From Verrucomicrobiales bacterium (GTDB lineage Bacteria > Verrucomicrobiota > Verrucomicrobiia > Limisphaerales > UBA11320): DNA of 64,000 nucleotides. Shown here piece after piece: positions 1 to 10,800 of this stretch; positions within the stretch are counted from its first letter, which is position 1, and each line of letters opens with the position of its first letter. The notes beneath the pieces were generated by a model. That model saw only the letters and a list, made by a program, of their open reading frames with translations. It had not been told where the DNA came from and searched no databases. Location of the stretch: positions 23,780 through 87,779 of the forward strand of contig JAEUHE010000086.1 in NCBI GenBank assembly GCA_016793885.1, in the 5' to 3' direction. The position numbers and the translations under genes were made by a program.

Positions 1-1567
1 CCGCCTCCGCGTGAATCATGGCCCTCTCACCGGCGGCCAATGTGAGAATAGGATGCGACCCCGGGGGAGCATGAAACCGAAGCGCTTTCTGACCGAGACG
101 AAGCCCGGAAGTGGTATAGTCGCCGCTAAATGGCAGCACGATGGTGTCGCCTTCCCGAGCGGCCGTGACCGCATCGGCAAGATTGGAAAAGACCATCGGT
201 GGCAAACCTGCTCCGCGTTCGATGTGAAACACGGCGGTGGTTGGCCCCGTACGTTCAGAAGTCTCCCCCGGGCCCGTTTGAGTTTCTGCCGGGCGCGGCC
301 ACCCAGCCCAGAGCGCCAGCACCAGAAGCAAGCCAGCTCCGCCGGCCAGAATCGTCCTCGACAACCCCGCCCCCCGCCCTCTCGAAGGAGAGTCCTTCCC
401 CGAACAGGTATCACTTGGAATTCGCCCCTCTTTCACATCCCGCAGACATGATTCGAACAGCTCCGCCACCTCGGTCATCGAGGAAAAACGTTCACCCGCC
501 TGCTTGGCCATCAACCGCTCCACCAGCCCACCGAACCACGATGGATAGCTTTTGGAGTCGAGCTCGTGGAGAGGCTTCGCTTCCGTTTCCAAGATCCGGC
601 GGAGCGTGGCCATTGTGGTGTCGCACCGAAATGGGCTTATCCCCGAAGCGGCTACGTAGAGCACACAGCCCAAGGCGAATTGATCCACTCGCGCCGAGAT
701 CGCCTCACCCCTTACCTGCTCGGGAGCCATAAACTCAGGCGTGCCCGCGACCACCCCCAGCTGAGTCAGACTGGTGTCTTCAATCGCGCGGGCCAGACCG
801 AAGTCGACCAGCTTCACTCGCTCCACCGAGTTCTCGAGCAGGATGTTCCCTGGCTTGATGTCGCGATGAATCAACCCTTGGGCATGGGCGGCAGCCAGCC
901 CTCGGGCGGTCTGCGCCCCAATCCGAAGCAGCTCGACCAACGAAAGCTTTGAGGTGGCCATCCGTTTCTCCAGGGATTGCCCCTTGATGAAACTCATCAC
1001 CAGGAAGGGCAGACCTCGAAACTCCCCCACCGCGTGAATCGCCACGACATGCTCATGAGCAATCGCCGCGGCCGCCCTCGCTTCCCGAACGAAGCGGAGC
1101 CGTGACTGCTCGGATCCGGCCATGGACGGCCGCAGGACCTTGACCGCGACCATCCGAGCCAGCTGGGGGTCATAGGCGCGGTACACGATTCCCATCCCCC
1201 CCTCCGCCACGCGCTCCAACAAGGTGTAGCCCGCGAACTCGCCGAGCGCCCCTTCCACCGGTGACGCCGACAGCTCCACCGACTCGCCTCGGGGCGGCGG
1301 CGATCCCGGTTCGGCAGTTTGGGAACGGAGGGCCGCCAGGAGTTGGGAAAGGGGCCCGAGCGAAGCAGGGCTCAGGGTTGGAGGGAGAGCCTTCGGCAAC
1401 TCAGCGAGTCCCGCCAAGGAGTCCAGGCGGCTCTGACACCGAGCACACGACGACAGATGCCGTTCTACTTCCGGCGCCAGTGCTGAATCACCACGAGAGA
1501 GAAGCGCAGTGAGGTTCTCATCGCTCAAACAATTCGATGCTGGTCCGTCGAGGCACACTTCACCCAT
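1..1567 (-). CDS. Membrane serine/threonine protein kinase with anti-sigma-like zinc motif (3' end beyond window)
   Basis: An open frame runs from an ATG at 1567 to the window edge (522 codons, no stop), so the C-terminus is missing. Residues 37-44 form an H-x3-C-x2-C motif like the zinc-binding anti-sigma fold. A full Hanks-type kinase domain follows: a glycine loop near residue 125 (GGMGIVY), an AVK lysine, the catalytic HRDIKPGN with Asp236, DFG, and an APE-like MAPEQ segment. A single membrane helix lies at about residues 398-416. After it comes an extracytoplasmic part whose first 75 residues resemble the start of a beta-helix or pectin-lyase-like sensor. An in-frame TGA four codons upstream leaves 1567 as the only sensible ATG. 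The ECF sigma gene ends 44 nt upstream, so the two are probably one operon; this pairing is common in Planctomycetes and Verrucomicrobia. The substrate is unknown. Confidence 0.9.
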   Translation of the reverse strand, partial: MGEVCLDGPASNCLSDENLTALLSRGDSALAPEVERHLSSCARCQSRLDSLAGLAELPKALPPTLSPASLGPLSQLLAALRSQTAEPGSPPPRGESVELSASPVEGALGEFAGYTLLERVAEGGMGIVYRAYDPQLARMVAVKVLRPSMAGSEQSRLRFVREARAAAAIAHEHVVAIHAVGEFRGLPFLVMSFIKGQSLEKRMATSKLSLVELLRIGAQTARGLAAAHAQGLIHRDIKPGNILLENSVERVKLVDFGLARAIEDTSLTQLGVVAGTPEFMAPEQVRGEAISARVDQFALGCVLYVAASGISPFRCDTTMATLRRILETEAKPLHELDSKSYPSWFGGLVERLMAKQAGERFSSMTEVAELFESCLRDVKEGRIPSDTCSGKDSPSRGRGAGLSRTILAGGAGLLLVLALWAGWPRPAETQTGPGETSERTGPTTAVFHIERGAGLPPMVFSNLADAVTAAREGDTIVLPFSGDYTTSGLRLGQKALRFHAPPGSHPILTLAAGERAMIHAEA

Positions 1568-1611
1568 AGATTCGGCTCATACTCTGATACCTGGCCAGAA
1601 CGGCATTTCTT

Positions 1612-2328
1612 TCAGAGAATATCCTCCTCGTCGGCCGCTTGAATCCGTTTTCGCAGCTGGGCCGCCACCCGACAGCGGGCCACATAGACCGCACCGGTGC
1701 TCACACCCAGCCGCGCAGCAACCTCCTCCACCGGAATCTGTTCTAAGGCACTCAGCTGGAAGGCGCTCCAGGTCGTTTCCGAAAACTGTCCTTTCACCTG
1801 TTCACAGGCCCATTCCAGCAGGCGCAGCTGATATTCCCGGTCCCAGGTCTCAGATTCCTGTGAGCTGCCAGCCTCCCGATCCACCACCGAAGCCAGTTCC
1901 GTGTGACCAAGGGGCACGGCTTGGCGGCCTTGCTTGGCAAAAAAATTGTTGAGCTTGCTCCGGGTTACCGTAAGCAGCCAGCCCCGAAAAGAACCGCGCG
2001 CCCGATCATAGTGGAAGGTGCGTAGGGCCTGAACGACGCTCCTCATGACATTTTGTGCGACATCAGCCGCATCGGCCGGTTGAAGCCCTCGGCGCAGGGC
2101 ATGCCCGTAGATCAGTGGCGTGTAGATGTCTACGAATGTCTGCCAGGCCTCGGCGTTCTTATCATCGCGAAGCTGGATGAGCAAAGATGGACGCGTCGGG
2201 GATGCGCCAGAATCCGAGACTGGCACCCCTTCTTGCCCAGTTGCATTGTCGGGTTTCGAGGCTGACACCAATTGTGACATCGTATACAGGTGTTCTACGA
2301 AAAGCCAGCGGCGATCCTTACGAGCCAT
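1612..2328 (-). CDS. ECF-type RNA polymerase sigma factor
   Basis: This 238-residue protein has the two sigma-70 regions of ECF factors. Region 2 (about residues 60-125) contains the DAADVAQNVM helix and the aromatic-rich FRGWLLTVTR segment that melts promoter DNA. Region 4 (about residues 175-230) ends in a helix-turn-helix around EEVAARLGVSTGAVY. It belongs to the planctomycete/verrucomicrobial ECF type that travels with Ser/Thr kinases, and the kinase gene follows on the same strand. The first 16 residues look non-conserved, so translation may begin at the internal Met at 2280. The kinase carries a zinc anti-sigma-like motif, which suggests that it controls this factor; that is inference from arrangement. 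The target regulon cannot be read from the sequence. Confidence 0.9.
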   Translation of the reverse strand: MARKDRRWLFVEHLYTMSQLVSASKPDNATGQEGVPVSDSGASPTRPSLLIQLRDDKNAEAWQTFVDIYTPLIYGHALRRGLQPADAADVAQNVMRSVVQALRTFHYDRARGSFRGWLLTVTRSKLNNFFAKQGRQAVPLGHTELASVVDREAGSSQESETWDREYQLRLLEWACEQVKGQFSETTWSAFQLSALEQIPVEEVAARLGVSTGAVYVARCRVAAQLRKRIQAADEEDIL

Positions 2329-2412
2329 CCAGATGGGCTTTGACTGGAACGGGGTCGACTCCCAAAGTCCGAGTCAGGCACTGACAACGGATGCCGATAG
2401 GAGCCTATAAGA

Positions 2413-5400
2413 ATGGAAGGACTGATCATTTTGTTGTTGGTGGGCATCGTGGTGGGCGTGTTCGTCCTGCCCATCGTGGCCATTGTCAAGAGTAGCTCGA
2501 CGCAGTCACAACTGCGTCGCTTGCAGGAACAGCACGATGAGCTTCTGGTGCAGCTGCATCAGTTGCGGCGATCGTTGGACTCCGCACGCGACTCGAGTTC
2601 ACCTGCTTCCACTCCCGCACCAAGCGCCCAGCCGGCAGCTCGCCCGGAATCATCCGTCCCAGCTAGCCCACCGCCTACCGCTGCCCCAACCCCGCCCGCA
2701 CCCGGCCCAAGGCCGCACACCGACCCGATCGTTCCGCCGGCAGGCAGACCTTCAATCCCTGCGACGGCGCGACCCGAGGCCGATGTGTCGGCGCCCCCCC
2801 CAGTTCCGCCCCCGCTCCCGAAGCCTCCGGAGCCAAGGCCCATTCCGACTCCGGCTGGATCCCCGCTGATTCGCCCCGCGATCCCCAGCGCTCCCGCGTT
2901 TAACTGGGAGCGCTTCGTGGGAACCAAACTCATTGCCTGGCTGGGCGGCCTCGTCTTATTCCTGGCGGCAGCCTATTTCATTAAGTACTCCTTCGACCAC
3001 GCCTGGATTCCGCGCGAGGTCCAAGCGGCTCTGGGCTTCTTGCTCGGCATCGGCCTGGTCATCGGGGGCTTCGTGCTCAAGAAGAAGGCCTTCGCGACAT
3101 CCGCCCAGACCTTCTGCGCCACGGGAGTTCTCATCCTCTATGCAGTCACCTTCGGTTGCCGGGCCTACTATGATTTTCCCCTCTTCACCGCCCCGGTCAC
3201 GTTCGCCCTCATGGCGCTGATCACGGGATCCGGGTTTCTGCTGGCCGTGCGCATGGAGGCGCGGGTGGTAGCGATTCTCGGCATGCTGGGGGGATTTCTA
3301 ACGCCGGTGATTCTGAGCACCGGGCGCGACCAGGCGTTGGGACTGTTCCTCTACATCGGGCTGCTCGATGTCGGGCTGATCGCCGTGGCGCTGGTAACCC
3401 GCTGGTCCTTCCTGCTTCCCATGGCGGCGACGGGCACCCTGCTGATGGAATTGGGTTGGTCCTCAAAATTTCTGGCTCCCGAAAAAATCCTGCCGGCCGT
3501 GCTCTCGCAGATCGGGTTCAACCTGCTCTTCCTGGCTGGGGTTGAGTTGGCGCACCGCCGCGCCCGATTGGATTCCAAGTGGGCTGGATCGGCGGCAGCC
3601 CTGGCCATAGCTTCCATCTTCTATGCCATCGGCATGGTCTTTCAGCCCGGCTTGGGAACCCCGCTGGCTTGGTGCGGCAGTGTCGCACTGGTTGGAGATC
3701 TGGGACTGATCCTGCTCGTGCTGCGAAAACCGGGCTGGGCCAGGCTCCAGCAAGTGGGCGCAGTGCTCGTGCATGCCTTCCTCGGGCTCTGGATGCTCGA
3801 GCACCTGACCTCGCAGACGCTGTTCTGGGCGCTGGGCGCGATTCTGGTGGTGGCCGTGCTCCACGCACTCTCTCCGCTCTGGGTGGCTCGGATACGCCCC
3901 GAAACCGGCTCGGCTGGCTGGACGCACTGCCTTCCCCCGATAGCGCTGGTGATGATGCTGGTTCCGGTTTTCAAACTCACGGAGGTCTCGATCTTCATTT
4001 GGCCGCTGATTTTCCTGATCGACTTGCTGGCCATCGGCCTGGCCCTGTTGACGCGCTCATTGGTCTCCGTGCTGGCCGTGCTGCTGATCACTGGTTTGGT
4101 GGGAGCCTCCTGGATCTTTCGCCTGCCCAGCACCGGCAGCGATCTGTCACTTCTGCTGGTCATTGTTGGAGCCATGGCCGTGCTCTTTCTCTTCGCCGGA
4201 ATGTTTGTCATCCGGCGGATTCTGAGCTCGGCGGGCTCAGCCCCGGGCGATTTGCAGCGGGCATTTGGCGGCTTCACGTTCACCCAGGATAACTCCAACC
4301 AAGCTCTCATGGCGCAGCTGCCGGCCCTGTCCGCCATGATGCCATTCCTGCTCCTGGTTCTGATTGTGGTGCACCTGCGCCTGCCGAATCCTTCGCCCGT
4401 GTTCGCTTTGGCCATGGCGCTCAGCATCCTGCTCCTGAGCATTGCTCGCGCCTTCCAGAAAGGCGGGCTCGCCCTGGTGGCCCTGGGCTCGGTGGTGCTG
4501 CTTCAACTGGCATGGCATGGCCGGGCATTCGACCCGGCCGTCAACGCCCCCATCGCGTTGGCGTGGAACGGTGCCTTTAGCGTCTTGATCTTTGCATTCC
4601 CGTTCCTGAGTCGGGACCGCTTTCTCGCGGGCAGTTCGGCGTGGGCGGCCTCCGCCCTCTCCTTTCCCCTGCACTTTTACGGGATCTACCGGACGATTCA
4701 AACGGCCTGGCCGAACCCGTACCCGGGAATCCTGCCTGCAGCTCTGGCTCTGCCGGTAATCGGAGCCCTGGTCCTCAGCGCCAAAATCTTCACGCCGCAG
4801 AACCCGCAACGGAACGCGGTGCTCGCCTGGTACGGCGGGGTGGCGCTCTTCTTTGTCACGCTGATCTTCCCGATTCAGTTTGACCGCCAGTGGATCACCG
4901 TCAGCTGGGCGCTCGAAGGCGCGGCGTTGTGCTGGCTGTTCCGCCGGGTTCCGCATCCGGGACTTCGTTGGACCGGGGCCGGGTTGCTCGTCGTCTCGTT
5001 CATTCGGCTGGCGCTCAATCCAGCAGTTCTGAGCTATCACCCCCGCAGCGAAACCGCACTGCTCAACTGGTATCTCTACTCATTTGGCCTCGTCACGGCG
5101 GCCTTGTTTGTCGCCGGCCGGCTTTTGGCTCCCCCACGCGACCGGGCCGGCCAGCTTAGCTTTCCGGCGCTCTTTGACTCACTGGGAACGATCCTTCTCT
5201 TCCTGCTCGTGAACGTGGAGATAGCCGACTATTTCACGACGCCTGGAAACGCGGTGCTCACCTTTCAGTTCGGAGGCAATTTTGCGCGGGACATGTCCTA
5301 CACGATTGCTTGGGGCCTGTTCGCCCTTGGCCTGGTCTCCGCCGGCATGTGGTGGGGCCTCAAAGCGGCTCGTTACGCAGGCCTGGCCTTGATCGGTGTG

Positions 5401-5568
5401 ACGCTGCTGAAGCTGTTCTTCCATGACCTGAACCGACTCGGACCTTTGTACCGTATCGGCGCCTTGGCAGGGGTCGCTGTGGTGGCGATACTCGCTTCGG
5501 TGCTCTATCAAAAATTCGTCGCCAGCGAAGACAAAAAGACCAGCGCCCCCCAGCCTCCCAACCCATGA
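2413..5568 (+). CDS. DUF2339 polytopic membrane protein
   Basis: This 1051-residue protein has an N-terminal membrane helix (1-24), a short coiled coil with LRRLQEQHDELL-type heptads (27-60), and a Pro/Ala-rich linker to about residue 160. A very long hydrophobic domain with more than twenty predicted membrane spans then runs to the C-terminus. The entry into that domain, including RFVGTKLIAWLGGLVLF near residue 165, is the recognisable DUF2339 signature. An AGGAG ribosome-binding site at 2399-2403, 9 nt before the ATG, supports the start. The stop overlaps the ATG of the next gene by 4 nt, so translation is probably coupled. DUF2339 and DUF3999 genes are often neighbours in Gram-negative bacteria. 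The biochemical function is not known and none is assigned here. Confidence 0.9.
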   Translation: MEGLIILLLVGIVVGVFVLPIVAIVKSSSTQSQLRRLQEQHDELLVQLHQLRRSLDSARDSSSPASTPAPSAQPAARPESSVPASPPPTAAPTPPAPGPRPHTDPIVPPAGRPSIPATARPEADVSAPPPVPPPLPKPPEPRPIPTPAGSPLIRPAIPSAPAFNWERFVGTKLIAWLGGLVLFLAAAYFIKYSFDHAWIPREVQAALGFLLGIGLVIGGFVLKKKAFATSAQTFCATGVLILYAVTFGCRAYYDFPLFTAPVTFALMALITGSGFLLAVRMEARVVAILGMLGGFLTPVILSTGRDQALGLFLYIGLLDVGLIAVALVTRWSFLLPMAATGTLLMELGWSSKFLAPEKILPAVLSQIGFNLLFLAGVELAHRRARLDSKWAGSAAALAIASIFYAIGMVFQPGLGTPLAWCGSVALVGDLGLILLVLRKPGWARLQQVGAVLVHAFLGLWMLEHLTSQTLFWALGAILVVAVLHALSPLWVARIRPETGSAGWTHCLPPIALVMMLVPVFKLTEVSIFIWPLIFLIDLLAIGLALLTRSLVSVLAVLLITGLVGASWIFRLPSTGSDLSLLLVIVGAMAVLFLFAGMFVIRRILSSAGSAPGDLQRAFGGFTFTQDNSNQALMAQLPALSAMMPFLLLVLIVVHLRLPNPSPVFALAMALSILLLSIARAFQKGGLALVALGSVVLLQLAWHGRAFDPAVNAPIALAWNGAFSVLIFAFPFLSRDRFLAGSSAWAASALSFPLHFYGIYRTIQTAWPNPYPGILPAALALPVIGALVLSAKIFTPQNPQRNAVLAWYGGVALFFVTLIFPIQFDRQWITVSWALEGAALCWLFRRVPHPGLRWTGAGLLVVSFIRLALNPAVLSYHPRSETALLNWYLYSFGLVTAALFVAGRLLAPPRDRAGQLSFPALFDSLGTILLFLLVNVEIADYFTTPGNAVLTFQFGGNFARDMSYTIAWGLFALGLVSAGMWWGLKAARYAGLALIGVTLLKLFFHDLNRLGPLYRIGALAGVAVVAILASVLYQKFVASEDKKTSAPQPPNP

Positions 5569-7529
5569 GACAACTTCTCACCGGCCTCCTCCTCACCCTC
5601 GTGGCGCCTCTGTTGGCGCAAAGCGCCAGCTACGAAGCCTGGGCAAACGAGCAGCTGGTCACGGTGTCGACACCCGGTTTGACCCGGGTGGTCCTCTCGC
5701 CGGAAACCTTTGACTCGGCAGCCATGGATCTTTCCGACCTGCGACTTGTCGATCCGCACGGAAAGGAAACACCCTTCGTCATCGAGCGATCGATGGCGCC
5801 GCGCAAGGAGTCCCAACGTATTCAGGACCCCGCCACCACCCAGGAGGGGCGGGTCACTCGGGTGACGATTCCCTTTCGGAACGCGGAGCAGGTGCACGGC
5901 TTGGGGCTGGAATCTCCAGCGCCCCACTTCGTGAAGGCGGTCACGGTCGAAGCCGTGGACCGGGGAGGAATCACCAGGACGCTCCTCCAGCGCGAGGTCA
6001 TCTATCGCCAGAACGGGACGGAGCGACTGCGGCTGCCACTGGGAAAGCTAGGCGACACCGTTCAGTTTCTGCGCATCAGCCTCGATGACTCCCGCACGTC
6101 ACCGATCCCGGTCAGCGGGGTAGTGCTGTTTCGCGAAGAGAATGTCCCGCTCGCCCCCGTCGTTTCCACGGGGCGGATCGTGGATCGCTGGGAAGGAGCC
6201 AGCGACACTCGCCTGGTCGTTGAACTCGCGGGTGCGAAGCTCCCCCTCCAGGGTCTTCGTTTCGAGATCGAGGATCCGCTGTTTCTCCGGGGAGTGCGCC
6301 TGCTCGCCCGTGAATGGGACGGTGGTGAGCTGCGCGATCGAATTTTGGGGTCGGGCTCGATCCACCGGTTGAATCTGGAAGGTGCGGGGCAGGTTGAATC
6401 GCTGACGGTGGACATGGGAATTGTGGCTTCCACACCGACACGCGAGGTCATTCTGGCTTTTGAAAACGGGGACAGCCCGCCGCTGAATGTCCGCTCGGTC
6501 GTGGTGTTGTCCGAACCCGTCCAACTCGCCTTCCTTGCGCCGACCGCCGGTGATTTTCGGCTGCTGAGCGGGAATGCTCAGGCGCGCGCTCCGCGCTACG
6601 ACGTCGCTTCCCTCGCCGCTCCGCTGAGAACCGCTTCGGCCTCATCGGTCGTGCCCGGCCGACGAATCGCACGGGCGGACTACCGTCGCCCAACCGAACT
6701 CGTGGACATCCCGTTCCTCGGTGGGACCTTTGACCCCGCAGGATGGCAGTTTACCCGGCCCGTCAATATCGAGGCGGGCGGGGTGCAACGTCTCGAGCTG
6801 CCCTTGCATGCCTTGGCGCATACGCGAGCGGATCGGGGAGACATTCGGCTGGTGTCGGAAGGACGCCAGGTGCTTTACCTGCAGGAGCAGACCGGATTCT
6901 ATCGGGCGCTGAAAGTGTCGCTCAACGCGGTGCCCTCGACGAAACGACCGCAGCTCAGCCGTTGGCAAATCCATCTCGAACAGCCGCGGCTTCCCCTCAA
7001 GAGCGTTCGTGTGGAGGTCGCGAACACGCTGTTTGATCGGGAAATTCGGCTGGTGCAGAAGGGGCGCCAGAACCGGGACGCCGAGTGGGAAGAAATCGGG
7101 CGAGCCCACTGGGTCAGGACCCCCGACCGCCAGGGAAGCTGGTTTGAGATACCCCTCAACCGAGTGCCAGACTCCAACGAGATCTGGCTGGAGACGGACA
7201 ACGGGGACAATGCCCCGCTGGAAATTCGGCAAGCGACGGCGCTCGTTCCCCACATCCAGCTCCTGTTTCAGGCGACCGAGAAAGGAGCCGTGTCCCTGTC
7301 GTATGGCAACCCTGACGCGCAGGCTCCGCGCTACGACCTGTCATTGGTGGCACCCCGAGTGTTGAGCGCAGCAAAACTGGAGGCGAAAGTCCTGGGCGCG
7401 GACCCCATCACCCAGCTCAGCTCCACACCCGTTCCCGCTTCGTGGTTTTTCTATGGAATTCTAATCGTCGTCGTGGTTGGCCTGGGCTTTGTAATCTCGA
7501 AACTAATCCCGAAACCAACCCCGGAATAG
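5565..7529 (+). CDS. DUF3999 family secreted/membrane-anchored protein
   Basis: This 654-residue protein starts with a signal peptide (about residues 1-20, ending LAQSA). A long extracytoplasmic beta-rich region follows, and one C-terminal membrane helix lies near residues 622-645 with a short cytoplasmic tail. The middle shows two related halves: phrases such as DLRLVDPHGKE/DIRLVSEGRQ and NAQARAPRYD/NPDAQAPRYD recur about 330 residues apart, as if the region was duplicated. It overlaps the DUF2339 gene by 4 nt and is surely in the same operon. The family assignment rests on this gene pairing and the overall layout. The likely role is an envelope protein working with the DUF2339 partner; its activity is unknown. 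Confidence 0.82.
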   Translation: MRQLLTGLLLTLVAPLLAQSASYEAWANEQLVTVSTPGLTRVVLSPETFDSAAMDLSDLRLVDPHGKETPFVIERSMAPRKESQRIQDPATTQEGRVTRVTIPFRNAEQVHGLGLESPAPHFVKAVTVEAVDRGGITRTLLQREVIYRQNGTERLRLPLGKLGDTVQFLRISLDDSRTSPIPVSGVVLFREENVPLAPVVSTGRIVDRWEGASDTRLVVELAGAKLPLQGLRFEIEDPLFLRGVRLLAREWDGGELRDRILGSGSIHRLNLEGAGQVESLTVDMGIVASTPTREVILAFENGDSPPLNVRSVVVLSEPVQLAFLAPTAGDFRLLSGNAQARAPRYDVASLAAPLRTASASSVVPGRRIARADYRRPTELVDIPFLGGTFDPAGWQFTRPVNIEAGGVQRLELPLHALAHTRADRGDIRLVSEGRQVLYLQEQTGFYRALKVSLNAVPSTKRPQLSRWQIHLEQPRLPLKSVRVEVANTLFDREIRLVQKGRQNRDAEWEEIGRAHWVRTPDRQGSWFEIPLNRVPDSNEIWLETDNGDNAPLEIRQATALVPHIQLLFQATEKGAVSLSYGNPDAQAPRYDLSLVAPRVLSAAKLEAKVLGADPITQLSSTPVPASWFFYGILIVVVVGLGFVISKLIPKPTPE

Positions 7530-7822
7530 CACGATCCCATCCCTCCCTCGTGGCCCAACCACCCCAATTGACTGGGTAGTCCACTCCAGTCACAGAAGAC
7601 GGACACTTGATATTCAAGCGGTTGGGAAATGAACCGTCGGGAAGTCTTAACCCCTCAATAAGATTATATTTTTCCCTGGCGGTTCGAGACCATTTTCCAA
7701 GATAGTCTCCACGCTAAATACCCAACCTGCGTCCGGCAGACACGTACATGTTCTGACTTGATGCGCCAACAAGAGTTGGGAGACGCATTCGTGTCCTCAG
7801 CCGATTTGTTGAAGTTAGCGGA
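7530..7822. other. Intergenic region before the repeat protein
   Basis: No gene is supported. The centre (about 7655-7680) is AT-rich compared with its surroundings and there is a small CTTGA-TAT-TCAAG palindrome near 7606. Either could belong to a promoter for the repeat protein, but no clear -35/-10 pair can be assigned. Confidence 0.4.
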
Positions 7823-10800
7823 ATGAAGTTCAGACGTGACCCTGCCCTTCGAGTTCCTGCATCCAACCACAGATGCATCTTTGATGCATTCTCAACGACA
7901 ATTATTCACCGAAACTCCTCTTCTTTTTCTATGTCTCAAGGTGTTGCGGCGTTTCTCTCCATCGTTCCTCGGGTATTTTCCTGGCTTGGCGTTCGTTTCC
8001 TCAGCCAACTATGTGGAATTCTGGCAGTTTCACTGTGGACCTGCAGCCTCGCGCAAGGCGCTGAGAGCGTGACACTCGCCTGGAACCCCTCCAGTTCAGC
8101 GGGGGTTGTTGGCTACCGTATTTACTACGGGACTGCCAGCGGGTCGTATTCCAGTTCTCAGGACGCGGGAAACGCCACGACCGTCACGGTTTGCTGCCTT
8201 GAGCCGAGCCGGGTCTACTATTTCGCAGCCCGCGCCTACTTGTCCAATGGGGAGCTCAGCACTTATTCGGAGGAAGTGTCATTTCGAACTCAGCAAGGGG
8301 ACAACACTCCACCCTATTTTGATGAGCTGGGCGACACCTCGATCACCACGGACGGAACTCAGCGCAACATCCCGATCACTGGAATCCAATCTGGGGTGAG
8401 CGACGAGAATCAACCATTGACAGTCACGGCCTCCTCCAGTCGCCCGGATCTGGTTCCGAACCCGGCAGTTACTTACACCAGCCCGAGTTCCGCGGGCACA
8501 TTCCTCATCGCGCCCAGGCCCTATGCGGACGGCATCGTCACGATCACGGTCACGGTGAACGATGGCCAAAGCACCAACAACAAGCTGTCGCGCTCCTTCG
8601 AGCTGAGCTTAAGATCCCCCAACTCGGCGCCCACGTTGGCACCGATCAGCGATATTTCCATCACCTCGGATGGCACTCAACGCGACCTTTCCGTCACCGG
8701 TATTCAAGCCGGTGCTGCCGGCGAAAGCCAGCCGCTCACCCTGACCGCTCGATCAAGCCGGCCCGATTTGGTACCGAATCCCACCGTGAGCTATTCGAGT
8801 CCTGCGTCCACCGCCAACCTGCGCATCCTGCCCGTGGTGGGCAGCAGCGGCACCGCCACGATCACCGTCACCGTCGACGACGGACAGGCGGGCAACAACA
8901 CCTTCTCCCGCACCTTCAATGTGACCGTCGCGAAGCTCGCCAACACGCCGCCCACCTTCAGCCCGATCGGCGATACTTCCATCACCGCGGACGGCACTCA
9001 ACGCGACGTTTCCGTCACGGGTATTCAAGCCGGTGCTGCCGGCGAAAGCCAACCCCTCACCCTCATCGCTCAGTCCAGCCGGCCCGACTTGGTACCGAAT
9101 CCCACCGTGAGCTATTCGAGTCCCGCGTCCACCGCCAACCTGCGCATCCTGCCCGTGGTGGGCAGCAGCGGCACAGCCACGATCACCGTCACCGTCAACG
9201 ACGGACAAGCGAGCAACAACACCTTCTCGCGCACCTTCAATGTCATCGTCGCGAAGCCCGCCAACACGCCGCCCACCTTCAGCCCGATCGGCGATACTTC
9301 CATCACCTCGGATGGCACTCAGCGCGACCTTTCCGTCACCGGTATTCAAGCCGGCGCAGCTGGCGAAAGCCAACCCCTCACCCTCACCGCTCAGTCCAGC
9401 CGGCCCGACTTGGTACCGAATCCCACCGTAAGCTATTCGAGTCCCGCGTCCACCGCCAACCTGCGCATCCTGCCCGTGGTGGGCAGCAGCGGCACAGCCA
9501 CGATCACCGTCACCGTCAACGACGGACAAGCGAGCAACAACACCTTCTCGCGCACCTTCAATGTCACCGTCGCGAAGCTCGGCAACACGCCACCCAGCTT
9601 CAGCCCGATCGGCGACCTTTCACTCACCTCGGACGGCACCCAGCGCGATGTTCCCGTCACGGGCATTCTAGCTGGCGCAGCTGGCGAAAGCCAATCTCTC
9701 ACCCTCACCGCTCAGTCCAGCCGGCCCGACTTGGTGCCGAATCCCGCGGTGAGCTATTCAAGTCCTCAGTCCGCCGGCAGCCTACGGGTCACGACGGTGG
9801 CCGGGAGCAGCGGCACCGCCACGATCACCGTCACCGTCAACGACGGACAAGCGAGCAGCAACACCTTCTCCCGCACCTTCAATGTGACCGTCGCCAAGCC
9901 CGCCAACACGCCACCCACCTTTAGTCCAATCGGCGATATTTCCATGACGGCCGACGGCACGCACAGGAATGTTCCCGTCACCGGTATCCTGGCGGGCGCA
10001 GCCGGCGAAAGCCAACCCCTCACCCTCATCGCTCGATCAAGCCGGACCGACTTAGTGCCAAATCCCACCGTGAGCTATGCGAGTCCTGAGTCCTCCGCCA
10101 ACCTGCGCATCCTGCCAGCACCCGGTGCCAATGGCGTGGCCACCATCACGGTCACTGTCGACGATGGTCAGGCGGCCAATTCTACTTTTTCGCGCACCTT
10201 CAGCGTCACCGTTGGGCAGGAGCCCAACACGCCACCCACGTTCAGTCCGATGGGCGACATTTCCATGAAATCCGACGGCACCCAGCGCGATGTTCCCGTC
10301 ACCGGTATTCTGGCCGGCGCAGCGGGGGAAAGCCAGCCCCTCACTGTCACCGCCCGATCCAGCCGCCCAGACTTGGTGCCTAACCCGACCGTCTTTTACA
10401 CCAGCCCGGAATCCACGGCCGTCCTGCGCATCACGCCAGTACCAGGCACCAATGGCGTGGCCACCATCACGCTGACCGTCTCCGATGGAGGAACGGAGAA
10501 CAATAGCTTCACCCGCACCTTTAATGTCAACGTTACGAAGCCAGCCAACACCCCCCCGATCTTCAGCCCCATCGGGGACATCTCCATGATGACCGATGGC
10601 ACGGCACGAGATGTCCCGATCACCGGTATCCTGCCGGGAGCTGGAGGCGAGATCCAAACGCTGACCCTCAAAGCTACATCCAACCGACCCGATCTGCTGC
10701 CGAACCCCACCGTGCTCTACACCAGCCCGGAATCCACGGCCATCGTGCGTCTGCTGCCCGTAGACAATGTCAGTGGGGTGGCGACCATCCTCATCACTGC

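Noticed and set aside
8753..9529. Minus-strand frame with repeated GDGDRG phrases
   Set aside because: It is the reverse of the tandem Ig-like repeat DNA, so its repetition is inherited from the real plus-strand gene.
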